A stretch of DNA of 64,000 bases, from the NCBI GenBank assembly GCA_003254925.1, contig QANZ01046144.1:491739-555738 (forward strand), written 5' to 3'. The notes beneath the pieces are model-generated. The model made no database searches. It was not told the DNA's origin and saw only the letters and a list, made by a program, of their open reading frames with translations. Positions 36,300 through 48,460 of this stretch are shown here, one piece after another (position 1 is the first letter of the stretch; each line of letters opens with the position of its first letter). Source of the stretch: Chamaecrista fasciculata. Lineage: Eukaryota; Streptophyta; Magnoliopsida; Fabales; Fabaceae. Position numbers and translations under genes: made by a program.

Positions 36300-37430
36300 G
36301 TTCCATAGAATTAGAACAAACACAAATAATTTGCACTTTGGGGGCATATATACAATATTATACATATTATTGCCTTGTTTGTTGTAAACATGTAATTGTC
36401 CTGTACTTAATTACTTATATATATTATAGTGGTTAGCTGGTAATTTACAAAAAAAAAATAACAGATATATAAGAGAGATTGGGTTAGTTAGTGGCAATTG
36501 TTGGTGTGTTGTAATTCCTTGATTGTATAATATATGATATATTTTTCTCTTGAATTAAAATATAATCGCAAAATGGAATTTAAAAAATATATATAACTGA
36601 GCATTTTTTTTGGACTCTGAACTATTATTATAAAACATCAAATTAATATTAGGAAATAAGAACCATAAGAGATTTGTAAGAATTGAGTGATGTATTGCAA
36701 TTAATTTAACTGTCACAAACACCTTCACAACTAAACATTACCTAAAAAAGGAGTCATCTTGTCTTCTATTTTTTCTATTAAAAATTTCATTAGTGTTATT
36801 TGACAATATTATGATGGGATGTCCATAAGTCTAAAAAAAAACTTTCAATCAAATATCATTTTATGTAATTCTTACTTTGCTTGAGGTCATGTTTAATTCT
36901 TATAATTTATAATATTATAAATAGATGATGTACACAAGTGTTTAAAGCACCTCCATGAAATGAACAATATATTCATCTTATCTTTATTCTTCTACTCTTC
37001 ATCTCTTACATTACTTTTATAACAATTAGGTTTATTTGTAAAATATTTGCCCCCTTAAGCCTTAAAGAAATGAATACTCTATATGAGGCCTTAAGTAAGC
37101 TAAAGGTCCAAAAGCCTATTTATAGGATAAGAAACCCAAAGTGGGGTTACTAAGGGTTGGGTTGGCTTTAATTTTTGGTTGTTAGGAAATTGACCATTCA
37201 GTGTCACTCTCTTTCAAAAATTAGTCATTAATTATTATTTATAAATTAGAAGTATAAAAAGCATTAATAGTTTATAATTAAGAACACTCATAAGCTGATT
37301 TAATTAAAGTTATTTTGCATGCATGTTTGATCCATTTCACAAAATTGACTATATAAAACCTTAATTCCAACTCATACAATTAAGCATATTGTGAGGTGTT
37401 GTTAGTATAGTTAATTAGTAATTAAAGTTC
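36300..37430. other. 3' region of PME1 and gene-free DNA
   Basis: Contains the PME1 3' untranslated region and then AT-rich DNA with no gene that I can support. Confidence 0.5.
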
Positions 37431-37439
37431 TACGTTGGA

Positions 37440-37950
37440 TAAGTTATAGAATTGAGAAGGGTATATATATATATATATGTTAAAGATGGGCACTTGAGGC
37501 AATTGGGCTTCTAGCCAATAATTAATTTTAATTATTATTATATTCGAATTGATTAATTAATTAATTAATTCGAATTAACAAGTGCCCATTCATGAACAGT
37601 CATGAACATTTATTATTTACAGAGAATTTAGTTTAATCCTGAAGAGACATGATTGTTCACTTTTAAATAGATATGAATGTTCATTTATGAAAGGTTGTAA
37701 CCTGTCATTTTTGTTAGAATCTGAAAGGTTGTATCTGTTCATATTTTTCCTATAAATAACACTTCTTCTCAAAAAACAGAGCATCTCATATTCAACTTAT
37801 CTTTTTCTGTTTTGTGTTCATAAGGTGTTATAGTATTGCTGGCTATAACATCAGGCTTTGTAAATCTTAGAGGAAATCTGCCATAAACACTCAGCAGCAT
37901 ACAAATAGTGGGGGCTTAATTTCTTTAAGGACAATGACCACACTATCAAA
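37440..37950 (+). other. Possible LTR-like remnant
   Basis: A stretch with inverted 'gggcacttg'/'caagtgccc' blocks around a palindrome 'ttcgaattgattaattaattaattaattcgaa' (37543-37574), then a TATA-like 'cctataaataac' (about 37748) followed by a leader-like region. It resembles a decayed solo LTR, but I find no second LTR, target duplication or primer site. Confidence 0.3.
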
Positions 37951-40483
37951 TTAAAGCCTACTCTGTTTTCGTATTCTATCATCAAAGCCTATACTATTTT
38001 TTTTAACATGTGCTAAAATTTAGTAGTATATATGTATATGAAGCAAAGCATTTGGAAATATGATTATATTTTAAAATATTAATTTTAATCGAAGTGTCTT
38101 TTTTTTTTGTTAAGACATCAACGTATATTCGTTAACAATAATGTCTATTAATTAAATTATAATAGCTTAGCTTGTTAGGTAACCTGCCCTTAATCATTCA
38201 AAGGAGAGAAGTCCCAATGTGAGAAAAAGGACAAAAAACCACAGATTCATAAACTCTATGAGAAAACGGATATCTTTTGTTTATATTTAACATGTATTAT
38301 CAATAAACTGATTAAACTAATTCAATTAAAGTGTTTGCTAAGTTTGTATAACTTTCACCAATAATTATACATAAATAAAGAGAAGAACATACGACGGAAA
38401 CTAAAGTACTATATATCCTATTCAAACTCATTCCTTCGTTCACATCCTTCAAACTTGTGAGAATGGATAAGAAACAATAATACTTTATTTAAACGCGTAA
38501 TTCTTTTTGTTGTTTGTTTATATATAATGTATAAAAAATAATCTTCAAAAACGAATCTGATCATGTGAGATTTTGGCAGACTCGTGGACAAGAGTGGCAT
38601 GCATACACATTAATCTCACCTCTTGTGTCTCGTGATTATTTCTCAAACAACGAAACAGGCCAAGTGGCAGAGGTACGTTGCTAATTATTATTAAAATATT
38701 AATAGTGTTAAAATTAAACATGCTTTCAAGAGGAAGATTACAGATTATTTAAGAGCCATATTACATGCACTTTGATGGACACTATAACCTTAATTAATCA
38801 ACATTATGGGCTAATGAAGTAATATAAATTAAACAACTTTAAACAGAAACCCATATATATAGGCCGGTGTGGTCACTATCACGTATCAGGAAAAGCTTAG
38901 TCATCATTTCTGTGTATTTAAACGACTTCTCGATCACGGGCTGCACAACCTTACTCAAATAATACTTGCTTACTAGTCATATCAAATTATCGATACTTTT
39001 TTTTAAAAAAAGTAATGACGTTTGCAGTCTCTTGTCTTTTGGAGTGAATTATATGTTTTGAATAATTCTTAAAAAATATATATATATATATATAATCTGA
39101 AAATACGAAATAATAAATAAAAAAAAAACTTCACATTGTTGATGGCACTCGTTGATTTCACAGTCCATTTCATCTTTAATTTGGCTTTTACTTATAGGAA
39201 ACCAGGGAATTATTGAGAGAGATGATGAATGAAATCATGAAAGCTATTCGTACACTGAGATCTTGATTTCAGGTCTTTCGCAGCTGTTTCGCACTACACA
39301 CAATGCCCTCTGCATTATTCCTTCCACGACAAAAATAAAAACAGAAACTGCTCTTCATGGATCCAATGTCTTTCTGCCACTGATATTTTATTTGCAGAAT
39401 TGCTGTATATATATATATTCCAATTATTGCTATCTCTACCATATGTTTACCCAAAAATATTTATATTTTTTTTTTCTCCTGGCTGGCCTTTTATTTTCTT
39501 CAATGGTCAATGCTAATTGACACTTCGTTTTTTTTCCCACTCCACAAGACTCAACCTTAATTAATTGATATATAGCGCACAGAAACTTGACTCCTCGAAG
39601 AATAAATAAGAAAATAGATTAATTACGAAGAGATGTAACTATAAATGTAACAAAAAAAACAAAAGTTGATTGCTCACGTTGGTCTGAAAAATATGAAATA
39701 GATTTTGAAGTAGTCTTAAATATTTTTATGATTTTTTTTATTTTTATTTCTAAACTCATTCAAGACGTGATTTGACCTTATTTTTTTTTTGATAATTTTC
39801 ATTAAATAAAAGAAATTCTTCAAAAGTAATACAAAGTTCGAAAATCGGTGTATTCAAATTTAAATCAAACGAGATATCACTGACTTCACTTATTTAACCG
39901 TATAATAACCATTTCACTTTTGAAATTTAATTTGAGTTTATTTATTGCAATTTCAATTTTTTTTTTGGTTGCCTATTGCAATTTCAATTAAATAGATGAA
40001 TAACTCGTAAAATTGTAATTATTGCGTTTGAATTTGAAATAAACAAAAAAGATTTAATCAAGTTCAATAATTTAGAATTAAAAATAAAAAAATCATAAAA
40101 ATTTATAAGATCAATCTAAAATAAATAAATCATTTTGAAACTCATTTAAAAATTACCCTATACTTTGGAATCAATGTAAGTTTTTTACCTAAAAAAAGTT
40201 AACATTCTGACTCCTGCTTTATGTTCTGACTGAAGTTCCACTTGCATTGAATTAATTCACATAAAAATCAACATATTTGAAGGTTGCTTCATAAATATAT
40301 TGGGCTTGTTTGATTCCCATCTTTAAAATAATTTTCTCTTATTAAAATTAAAAAAACATATTTAACGACATTGTTTTATTTTTTTAATTTTAAAAATATA
40401 TTTTGAACTCTCAAAATAATTTTAAAAGTTATCAAACAGGCTCATAACTAGTTTATAGTTTCTAAAAATCTTGCTGCCCACAC
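37951..40483. other. Gene-free DNA upstream of PME2
   Basis: AT-rich, with poly-A/T tracts and (TA)n near 39075-39095. No gene is recognisable on either strand. Confidence 0.5.
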
Positions 40484-40665
40484 GCACAAAATTTTGGGAA
40501 TGGCTCAGCTATAGTACAGTAGCTGAAGTTTTGAATCCACACCATTAATTTAGATTAAAAGTCAACACATTAATTTTCAATCAACTCATCCAATGATCCA
40601 AAAATGATACTTTAGCAATAATTTAGCCACTATACTTTAGCTGATCCATTTCCCAAAATTTTGTG
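40484..40665. mobile_element. Short MITE (182 bp) upstream of PME2
   Basis: The terminal inverted repeats are 'gcacaaaattttgggaatggctcagctatagta' at the left and the complement of 'gcacaaaattttgggaaatggatcagctaaagta' at the right, about 33 bases nearly identical. A related, more decayed copy lies at 7528-7672. It is non-coding and about 230 bases before the PME2 start codon. Confidence 0.8.
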
Positions 40666-40839
40666 CATCATGCATTCATTCATCCCACTTGGGCGTGAAC
40701 ATCACTTGACCATGAGACAGTGTTCACGGTTTCAACGTTGAATGGGGCGACATTTGTCTGTCCCTCGCAGGAAATAACACGTACAACCATTGTCGTCTTC
40801 CACTTCAATCTATCAATGCCCGTGTCATCATTCATTCAT

Positions 40840-40848
40840 TATTTAAGA
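40840..40848 (+). promoter_or_regulatory. Candidate TATA-like box of PME2
   Basis: TTATTTAAG lies about 50 bases before the chosen PME2 ATG (40897). It is weak evidence, based on position and composition only. Confidence 0.25.
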
Positions 40849-40896
40849 GCCACTAAAAAAGATACAAATACTATTATTCCAGTACTTCTTCCTTCC

Positions 40897-43664
40897 ATGG
40901 CTTCCTCTGTATCTCTCAAACTGTTATTCTTCTTCATCCTTCTCTTACCATCACTCTCTCTCTCTTCCTCTTCCACCACAACATTACAAGCAACAACAAA
41001 TCTCAGATCTTTCTGCAAAACCACTCCATACCCAGAATCTTGCTTCGATTCCTTAAAGCTCTCAATTTCTATCAACATAAGCCCCAACATCCTCACCTAC
41101 CTTCTAGAATCTCTCAAAGTAGCCATATCCGAAGCCACCAATCTCTCAAATCTATTCTACCATTCTTCTTCTTCGAAAGATCTCGTTGAGAAACAGAGAG
41201 GGTCAATCCAAGACTGTAAGGAGCTTCACCAATCAACCTTGTCTTCTCTCAAGAGATCACTCTCGAATGTTCGAGATTCTCCTTCTTCTTCTAAGAAGAT
41301 TGCTGACGCAAGAGCCTACCTGAGCGCCGCCATAACCAATAAAAACACGTGCTTGGAAGGGCTGGACTCTGCTACGGGCAGCCTCAAGCCTGTTCTGGTG
41401 GACTCTGTTATCAACACTTACAAACACGTGGCCAATTCTCTCTCCATGCTCCCAAAGCCAGGCTTAAGTAGAAAGAATGGTGGGAAAGAGAGTATTAGTG
41501 ATAGTGATGAGCAGAAGAAGAAGAAACGGCGTCGTTTAAGAGATGAAGATGTGATGATAGTGGTGGCTTTAGATGGGAGTGGGAATTTTAGTAGTATAAG
41601 TGAGGCAGTGAATTTTGCGCCTAATAACAGTGTGGATAGGAGGACAGTGATATATGTGAAGGAAGGGGTGTATGAGGAAAATGTGGAGATTCCTAGTTAT
41701 AAGACCAACATTGTGTTGCTTGGAGATGGAAGCGATGTCACCATCATTACTGGCAACAGAAGCGTGGGTGATGGATGGACCACATTCAGATCTGCTACTC
41801 TTGGTAATTAATTAACTAGTTAAATTCATGAACTCTGTTTCTATTTCTAGCTAGCTTTACTTCTTCTAATTAAACAATATGTATATATGCGATGGTTGTC
41901 TCTGCATTCTAAGATCATAAATAACATTATTAATCAAGTGGAAGACACAGAGGTGTGTGAGGATTGATTCAGTGAAGGGTGATCAATTTGAATACTCTAT
42001 AGTATTTTAGGTGTGTAATGCTAAGAGAAATAAACACTTTCTTTCACTGTATATTTGTTCATTTTTCTCTCTACACTTCACGGACATCCAAATTGCGAAG
42101 GTGATTTATCAATCTCCTAGGAGATAGCCGGAAAAAGTATATACATATACAAAGTCTCTTGTGGGCTTATTTCTGCTTCTCCTCTCACGAGCTGGCCCAT
42201 TAATATTTCTTTTACTGATGACTTGATCTCCTGCTTCTCATAATCCCTCTCAGTCTCAGCAATGTCATGCTGTTTTATTTTCCATTTTTAGGCTAGATTT
42301 GTCCACATACTAGTGATGCCTGATTGCCTGCCACACTATTGACCACATCACTGAAATTTGACCATTTTTCTTATCATCATAATTCATTCCTAGTGCTTGC
42401 CTTCCCACTACTCAATATCCCATTGGCCATTACTTTCAAAACTTTAAAATTAAATTCTTTTGTCAATTTCGTTCTTATAATTTTATCAATTTTATTCCTT
42501 GTCTTAACTACAACAAATGACTCGACGACAAATTCTAATAATGTCTTGTTCATACTTTCAGAAATTATTATTAAATTATATGTTCTCAAAATTTGAATTC
42601 ACACGAAATTGTGTGTATGTACTTAAATCATTTGATGGAATTAGAAAAGATAAAATCGGCTAGAAATGTGTAATTTTTAAGACAAAATTGACGACAGCAA
42701 GTAAATTTTAGGGGCAAAAAACTGTATTTTTCCTTAAACTTATTTGTGGACCCACCATTCTCATTAATGAACAATTTGTCAATTGACCATTTTATTTGAC
42801 GAACCAATGCTCTTCTAGCATCTAGTGTGTGAAATGAATAGGGATGAAGAATCCGATATATTGTTGTTTATTTAAGATTTCAGGGTCACTAAACAAGATT
42901 AGAGGAATAGAATATAATAATTAATAATGACATCATTTGTGAATTTTTCAGCGGTATCGGGTGAGGGATTTCTTGCACGGGACATAGCGATAGAGAACAA
43001 GGCAGGGCCAGAGAAGCACCAAGCAGTAGCACTACGAGTAAACGCAGACCTAACGGCATTCTACAGAGTCGCCGTTTACGGCTACCAAGACACCTTATAC
43101 GTCCATTCGTTTCGTCAGTTCTACAGAGAATGCGACATCTTCGGCACAATAGACTTCATCTTCGGAAACGCAGCTGTCGTTTTTCAAGCGTGCGACATCG
43201 TTTCGCGTCGTCCACTACCTCACCAATTCACCGTTATCACAGCGCAATCACGAGAATCCCCAGACGAAGACACAGGAATCTCCATCCAGAATTGCTCTAT
43301 TTTAGCCACCGAGGATTTTTATTCTAATGGTAATTCTTCTTCTGGTAGATTAATGAAGAGCTACTTGGGACGACCGTGGAGGGAGTATTCTCGTACTGTG
43401 TTTTTGGAATCGTATATTGATGATTTTGTGGACCCCAAGGGGTGGATAAAGTGGTCCAATGATGATGGTGAGGATGAATTGGAGAGTTTGTACTATGGGG
43501 AGTATGAGAATTATGGGCCGGGTTCGGGTACGGATGGGAGGGTGAGTTGGGTGGGGCACCATGTGATGGAGTATGAGGATGCTTTTAATTTTACGGTTTC
43601 CGAGTTCATTATGGGTGATTCCTGGCTTGCTTCCACTTCCTTTCCTTATGATGATGGAATTTGA
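40897..43664 (+). CDS. Pectin methylesterase 2 of the cluster, type I with PMEI pro-region, 539 aa
   Basis: Two exons, 40897-41803 and 42952-43664, total 1620 nt. The ATG sits in a good plant context (ccATGG) and opens a signal peptide (MASSVSLKLLFFFILLLPSLSL). The PMEI domain covers about residues 35-185 (FCKTTPYPESC, DCKELH, TCLEGLD). A strongly basic linker follows, with the processing-type site RRLR at residues 212-215. The catalytic domain starts at VVALDGSGNFSSI and keeps GVYEEN, QAVALR, YQDTLY, DFIFGNAA and YLGRPW, so it should be an active cell-wall pectinesterase. The single intron falls at the position shared by all three genes (after ATLG), but PME2 lacks the additional, differently placed introns of PME1 and PME3. 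An in-frame upstream ATG at 40720 is less likely because it would bury the signal peptide. A polyadenylation-like aataaa lies at about 43750. Confidence 0.93.
41804..42951 (+). other. PME2 intron
   Basis: A 1.15-kb GT-AG intron with no recognisable transposon, unlike the introns of PME1 and intron 1 of PME3. Confidence 0.8.
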
Positions 43665-44840
43665 TTTCATCCATTAGCTAGTGACTTTGCTTCTTATTTG
43701 CTACTTGCATGCTAATGTGATCCACTCACTGTTCTAATATAATGTAATGAATAAAAAAGACAAAGGATAGTTACTAATTGATTAAACCACGGACACATTT
43801 AATTTGTCATTTTCTGGGATTTTTTGACGGTGTAATCAGATTAATTTGTCCATTACTCACTCTATGTAATTCAATTGACATAAACTATCAGGTCAGACCA
43901 TTAAAGGACCAACCCATTAAGTTTTAAGCAGTAATTAGTTAGTCGCACCCTTTTATTTAGTTATTTGGATCAATTATATTAATTATGAACGGTGAAGGTT
44001 TTAATTATTTTAAACACATTCGTGGTGGAGTTAAGTCCAGGTACCTACTTATTATTAGTTAGCTGTTTAATTAAACATATATGTTAATCACGTAAGTGAC
44101 AAATTTGAAAATTCCATGAACTGATCGATCTTAATCAGATAAAGTGAGATTAGCTATTTTTTAATCAATTTAATTATTTGTAGCTAGTACGTGTTGTGTT
44201 GGAAGTGTGAAATGCAAAAGATATACGCCGGGTTAATTAATGATAGAGAATATTCCAGGTCAGCATTCTATTAGAGAAGTTTCAGTTTGTTATATAAGTT
44301 TCTGCTTAGTTCTCTTTCTGTTATTGGTCGTTTGCCTAGCTTCTATATCTAGCCTTGTACTCATTCTTCTTAGTAATGCAATACGGTCTATTATATTCTC
44401 TCCTATATACAGTATCTTCTCTATAGCTTCACAATTAATTAGTAACCTTGTTAATTAGTGGCTCTAGTAGCTACTCCTAAGAAAAGGGAGGAAAAAAGAA
44501 AAGGATTAAGGATTAAGATTCAAAGTCGGGGAGAAGGGAAGGAAAGACAGAGGTAGGAATGGAATAGAGAGAGCGAAAAAGACGAGGAATGGGAGAAGAC
44601 ATTAACGAACAAAGACCAAAAATAGAAAGACCTGAAATGTCTCTCGTCCAATGCAGACCACCTTAATCTCCCACTAGCAAACTAGCATCGTTAAAATTGC
44701 AATGACCAAACACCCAGAACGAAGTGGGAAGAAGGGATTAATTAACGTTACTAAAATTAAACACTCTCTCCTCCTCTCTTTTCACTCGTCGTGCCTGGCT
44801 TAAGTTTCTAAGGCAGAGAGGAGTCTCTGCCTTAGACGCC
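43665..44840. other. PME2-PME3 intergenic region
   Basis: It holds the PME2 3' untranslated region and the PME3 promoter. No additional gene is supported. Confidence 0.5.
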
Positions 44841-44889
44841 AAATCATCGTCATCACCATCACTACCATCACCATTATCACCACCACACC
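44841..44889 (+). repeat. (ATC/ACC)n trinucleotide repeat in the PME3 leader
   Basis: An imperfect microsatellite 'atcgtcatcaccatcactaccatcaccattatcaccaccacacc' directly precedes the PME3 start codon and continues into its Kozak-like context caccATGG. It is likely polymorphic. Confidence 0.8.
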
Positions 44890-47360
44890 ATGGCGTTTCA
44901 AGACTTCGATCTCATCACCGAGCGCCGCAAGACCGACCGCCGGAATAAGCTAAAGAAAAGAATCGCCATCGGCGCCGTCTGCACCGTCGTCATCATCGGA
45001 CTCATCGGCGCCGCGGCTTTCGTCGTCGTCTCAAGAAACGAAGAAAGCGACAACAAAGTGAACAACAACAATAAGAAATCCCCGTCACCCTCCCACAAGG
45101 GTAATTCGGGAAATTCCGACGATAAACAAGTATCCACAGTACAGAAAATGGTGAAGAGCATTTGCAACGCGACGGATTACAAAACCAAATGCGAGACAGG
45201 CGTGGGAAAAGAAGTTCAAAAAGATCCTAAATCGGCACAACCAAAAGATATCCTAAAGGCGTCAATTCAAGTGGCGAAGGATGAAGTTATTAAAGCGATT
45301 AACAAAACCGTGGCGATGAACTTCCAAACGGAGAAAGAAAAAGGAGCTTTGGAAGATTGCAAGAAGCTTCTAGATGACGCGATCGAGGAGCTCGGTTTGT
45401 CGTCGACACGTGTCGGTTCGCTAGAGGTGAACAAACTTTCGGGAAGTACCTCGGACTTAAACAGTTGGTTGAGTGCGGTTATATCGTACCAACAAACTTG
45501 TGTGGATGGGTTTGAAGAAGGGAAGTTGAAGAGTGCTATAAAGGATGCGTTTGAGGATGCGAAGGAGTATGTGAGTAACTCTCTTGCGATTGTGGATAAG
45601 TTGACATCTGTCGTTTCGTCATTGGAGAAGGCGCTAGGAAGTAGTCGGAGGTTGTTGAACAACGAGGGTGTGCCGGAGTGGATGAGCGATGAGGAAAGAA
45701 GGATGCTGAAGGCGGCTGATGATAAGCCAACACCTAATGTCACCGTTGCCGCTGATGGAAGTGGCCAGTTCAAGACCATCTCTGAGGCTCTCGCCGCCGT
45801 CCCACAAAAATATGAAGGACGGTATGTATATATATACTAGTCTTCTTTGCACGTCTTTCACTACAGGAAAGGTACTTTTGGTCCCATAACTTTTGCTAAA
45901 GTCTCAATTTGGTCCCATAACTTTTTTTGTTGCACTTTTGGTCCCATATCTTTTGCTAAAGTTACAGATTTGGTCCCGTGTTGCATTTTTTGGGTCATGT
46001 TGCAGAATTGGTCTTATATCTCTTGGTCATGTTGCAGAATTAGTCTCATATCTTTGGGTCAAATACAAAATTGGTCTAATATCTTCTTATCAGATGAGAC
46101 TGCTGGTGAAACTTTTTGCAAAGATATGAGACCAATTCTGCAACTTAATCAAAAGATATGGAATCAAAAGTGACATGGGACCAAATCTGCAACTTTTTAC
46201 AAAGATATGGGATGAAAAAGTGCAATAAAAAAAGTTATGGGACCAAAAGTTCATTTTGACCATATGTTATGGATTAATTGATGGAATGAATATATATGTG
46301 GTTGCTGAATGCTGATGTAAGGGTTGTTATACGTAGGTATGTGGTATATGTGAAAGCAGGAATATATGATGAGGTGGTGACAGTGGAGAAGCGAATGGTG
46401 AACTTAACCTTGTATGGTGATGGATCACAAAAGAGTATTATCACCGGCAACAAGAACTTCATTGACGGAACAAGGACATTCCAAACTGCCTCATTTGGTA
46501 AGACCACTTTCATTTTCTAATATACATACGTACGTGGCAGCTGAAATTTCATTTTGATCCTTGACATAGTAGCATTTTATGACCAATTTTTAGTCGCTAA
46601 TCAATGTTTCTTCTCAATTTTTAGTCACATACGTATTTAAAAATGGTTGATATTGGCTCATGCAGTGGCTCTAGGAGATGGATTCTTAGGAAAAGCAATG
46701 GGTTTCAGGAACACAGCCGGACCCGAAAAGCACCAAGCCGTGGCGGCTCGAATCCAAGCCGACCGCGCCGTGTTCGTGAACTGTCGCTTCGAAGGTTACC
46801 AAGACACTCTCTACGCCCAAACCCACAGACAATTCTACAGATCTTGCGTCATCACCGGCACCATTGATTTTATCTTCGGCGACGCCGCCGTGGTCTTCCA
46901 AAACTGTATCATGAACGTACGAAAGCCTCTCGACAATCAACAGAATATTGTTACAGCTCAGGGAAGAGTCGACAAACGCCAAACTTCCGGAACCGTCTTG
47001 CAAAACTGTCAGATAAAAGCCGACGACTCGCTCGCCGGTGCCGATAAGGGAAAATTCAAGAGCTACCTAGGAAGGCCGTGGAAGGAATATTCTAGAACAA
47101 TTGTGATGGAATCTGAGATTGATGATCTTATTGTTCCCGAAGGATGGCTTCCTTGGGAAGGTGATTTTGCACTTAGTACGTTGGTGTATGGAGAGTTTAA
47201 TAATACAGGACCTGGTGCTGCTACTACTAGTAGAGTCAAGTGGGGTGGCTATAAGGTGTTGAATAAGGAGGATGCTAGTTTATACACCGTTGAGAAATTC
47301 TTGATTGGGGATTGGATTAGTGGCTTGAACGTCCCTGTTCAACGAGGCTTGTATGATTAA
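44890..47360 (+). CDS. Pectin methylesterase 3 of the cluster, type I with N-terminal signal anchor, 595 aa
   Basis: Exons 44890-45821, 46337-46497 and 46666-47360, total 1788 nt. The N-terminus is a basic cytosolic tail (MAFQDFDLITERRKTDRRNKLKKR) followed by one membrane segment (about residues 26-48), the type II signal-anchor layout of a subgroup of Arabidopsis PMEs. An Asn/Ser/Lys-rich spacer leads to the PMEI domain (about 85-240: CNATDYKTKC, DCKKLLDDA, TCVDGFEEGKL). Two subtilase-type processing motifs follow: RRLL (253-256) and RRML (270-273). The catalytic domain begins VTVAADGSGQFKTI and keeps GIYDEV, QAVAAR, YQDTLY, DFIFGDAA and YLGRPW. The protein should be cut in the Golgi and the mature enzyme exported to the wall. 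Intron 1 splits the Arg codon before YVVYVKAG, a position absent in the other two genes. Confidence 0.94.
45866..46262. mobile_element. Fold-back element in PME3 intron 1
   Basis: The left arm 'ggtacttttggtcccataacttttgctaaag' pairs with the right arm 'aaaaaaagttatgggaccaaaagttcatt'. Internal units 'ttgcagaattggtctcatatctttgggtc' and their complements fill both halves. It resembles the element in PME1 intron 2. No target duplication is obvious. It lies within the intron 45822-46336. Confidence 0.7.
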
Positions 47361-47870
47361 ATTATTCAAGTTTTTTCTTTTTTCTCTTTTTTTAAAATTT
47401 GAGTGGTTTTTAATTGAAATTGTTTTGTATGATGATGATGAGTTGAGTTGAATATTTGAATTGAATATTCCATTCATGGATATGGATATGGATATGGATG
47501 GTCATGGATGGTCATGGAGTGTCGTCTCTCTCTCTCCTCTGCTACGCACTACTACGTACTCTCTGAGTTGGGATTGGATGCTATAACCAAATTCAATTAT
47601 TATCAACAATTCTTCTGTCTTTCATTAATTCCTTCATTCATTTATTTGTTGACCCAAATGCTATTAGAATTTTCAATTTTCCATCTCCTTCAGGTAATAT
47701 GTTTTTTTTACAGAAAAATGAAAAAACATAAAATAGTACATTTTTTGTTTTAATGTTCGAGTTTTTATGGAAGCAATCCCATATTCACATGTATACTCTT
47801 TGTTTTTTTTTGTTCTTAAGAAAAAATCACATCGGTTACTTATATACACCTTTTAAATAAATAAATGATA
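47361..47870. other. PME3 3' region
   Basis: 3' untranslated region followed by a short (ggatat)n/(tcatggatgg)n repeat at about 47476-47518. No gene is seen. Confidence 0.5.
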
Positions 47871-48460
47871 AAAGGTAATTACTCATAAACATCCCACGCC
47901 TAGAGAAACCTATAGGGGCATAGGCGCCATCAAACATTAAATGTCATGATCCTAGCATTTAATGCAAGGATTCTCAAAGCCACTCGATGAGACAAAATTG
48001 TGCTGGTCACAATGTACTTTCCAAAAAAAGTATGCAAGCAAAATAACCAAAGGACTCAGCGCCCATATAAACAAATTGAGAAGCGCACCAAGCTATCACC
48101 CACTTCCGTAAAAAAAAGAGAAAGCCTCTACCTAGCAATCCGAACGATAACTATCAAACCTTGACAAGTCAAATGTGACCCTGGACCACGTGCTAGGTGT
48201 AATCTCACATGCACCCCCACCTTTCCTCAAAAAACCTCGTACTGGTAGGGAAAAGGGGGGGATATAAATACTCACACGCATAACTATATCAGGTACACAC
48301 ACGTTCTAACGTTAACAAACTATTATCTCTCGACAATTTACTCACTCAAGCATCGGGGAAGAAACACATGAAACTTCCTGTGCTTTCTCTTTTGCAGGTT
48401 CTGGCATCACCAAAGCACCTAGAAACCGCATCCCCTGTGTGAACTTAATGTTAGATTTAT
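47871..48460 (+). mobile_element. Possible gypsy-type solo LTR remnant
   Basis: It has a TATA box (gatataaatactc, about 48260) followed by 'aggtacacacacg..tctctcgacaatttactcactcaagcatcggg..ttttgcaggttctggc'. This layout recalls the 3' part of some plant gypsy LTRs (TATA, 'caggtacac', 'acttgagcgtcgg', 'ttgcaggt'). No second LTR, target duplication or primer site was found, so this remains a resemblance. Confidence 0.35.

Noticed and set aside
35697..36365. 222-codon open frame on the minus strand
   Set aside because: It lies opposite PME1 exon 3, whose plus-strand protein has all pectinesterase signatures; the antisense product resembles nothing.
37543..37574. Perfect 32-base palindrome read as a functional operator or terminator
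   Set aside because: It consists of 'taat' repeats between 'ttcgaa' blocks in non-coding plant DNA; low complexity explains it.
45267..45779. 170-codon open frame on the minus strand
   Set aside because: Antisense shadow of PME3 exon 1.
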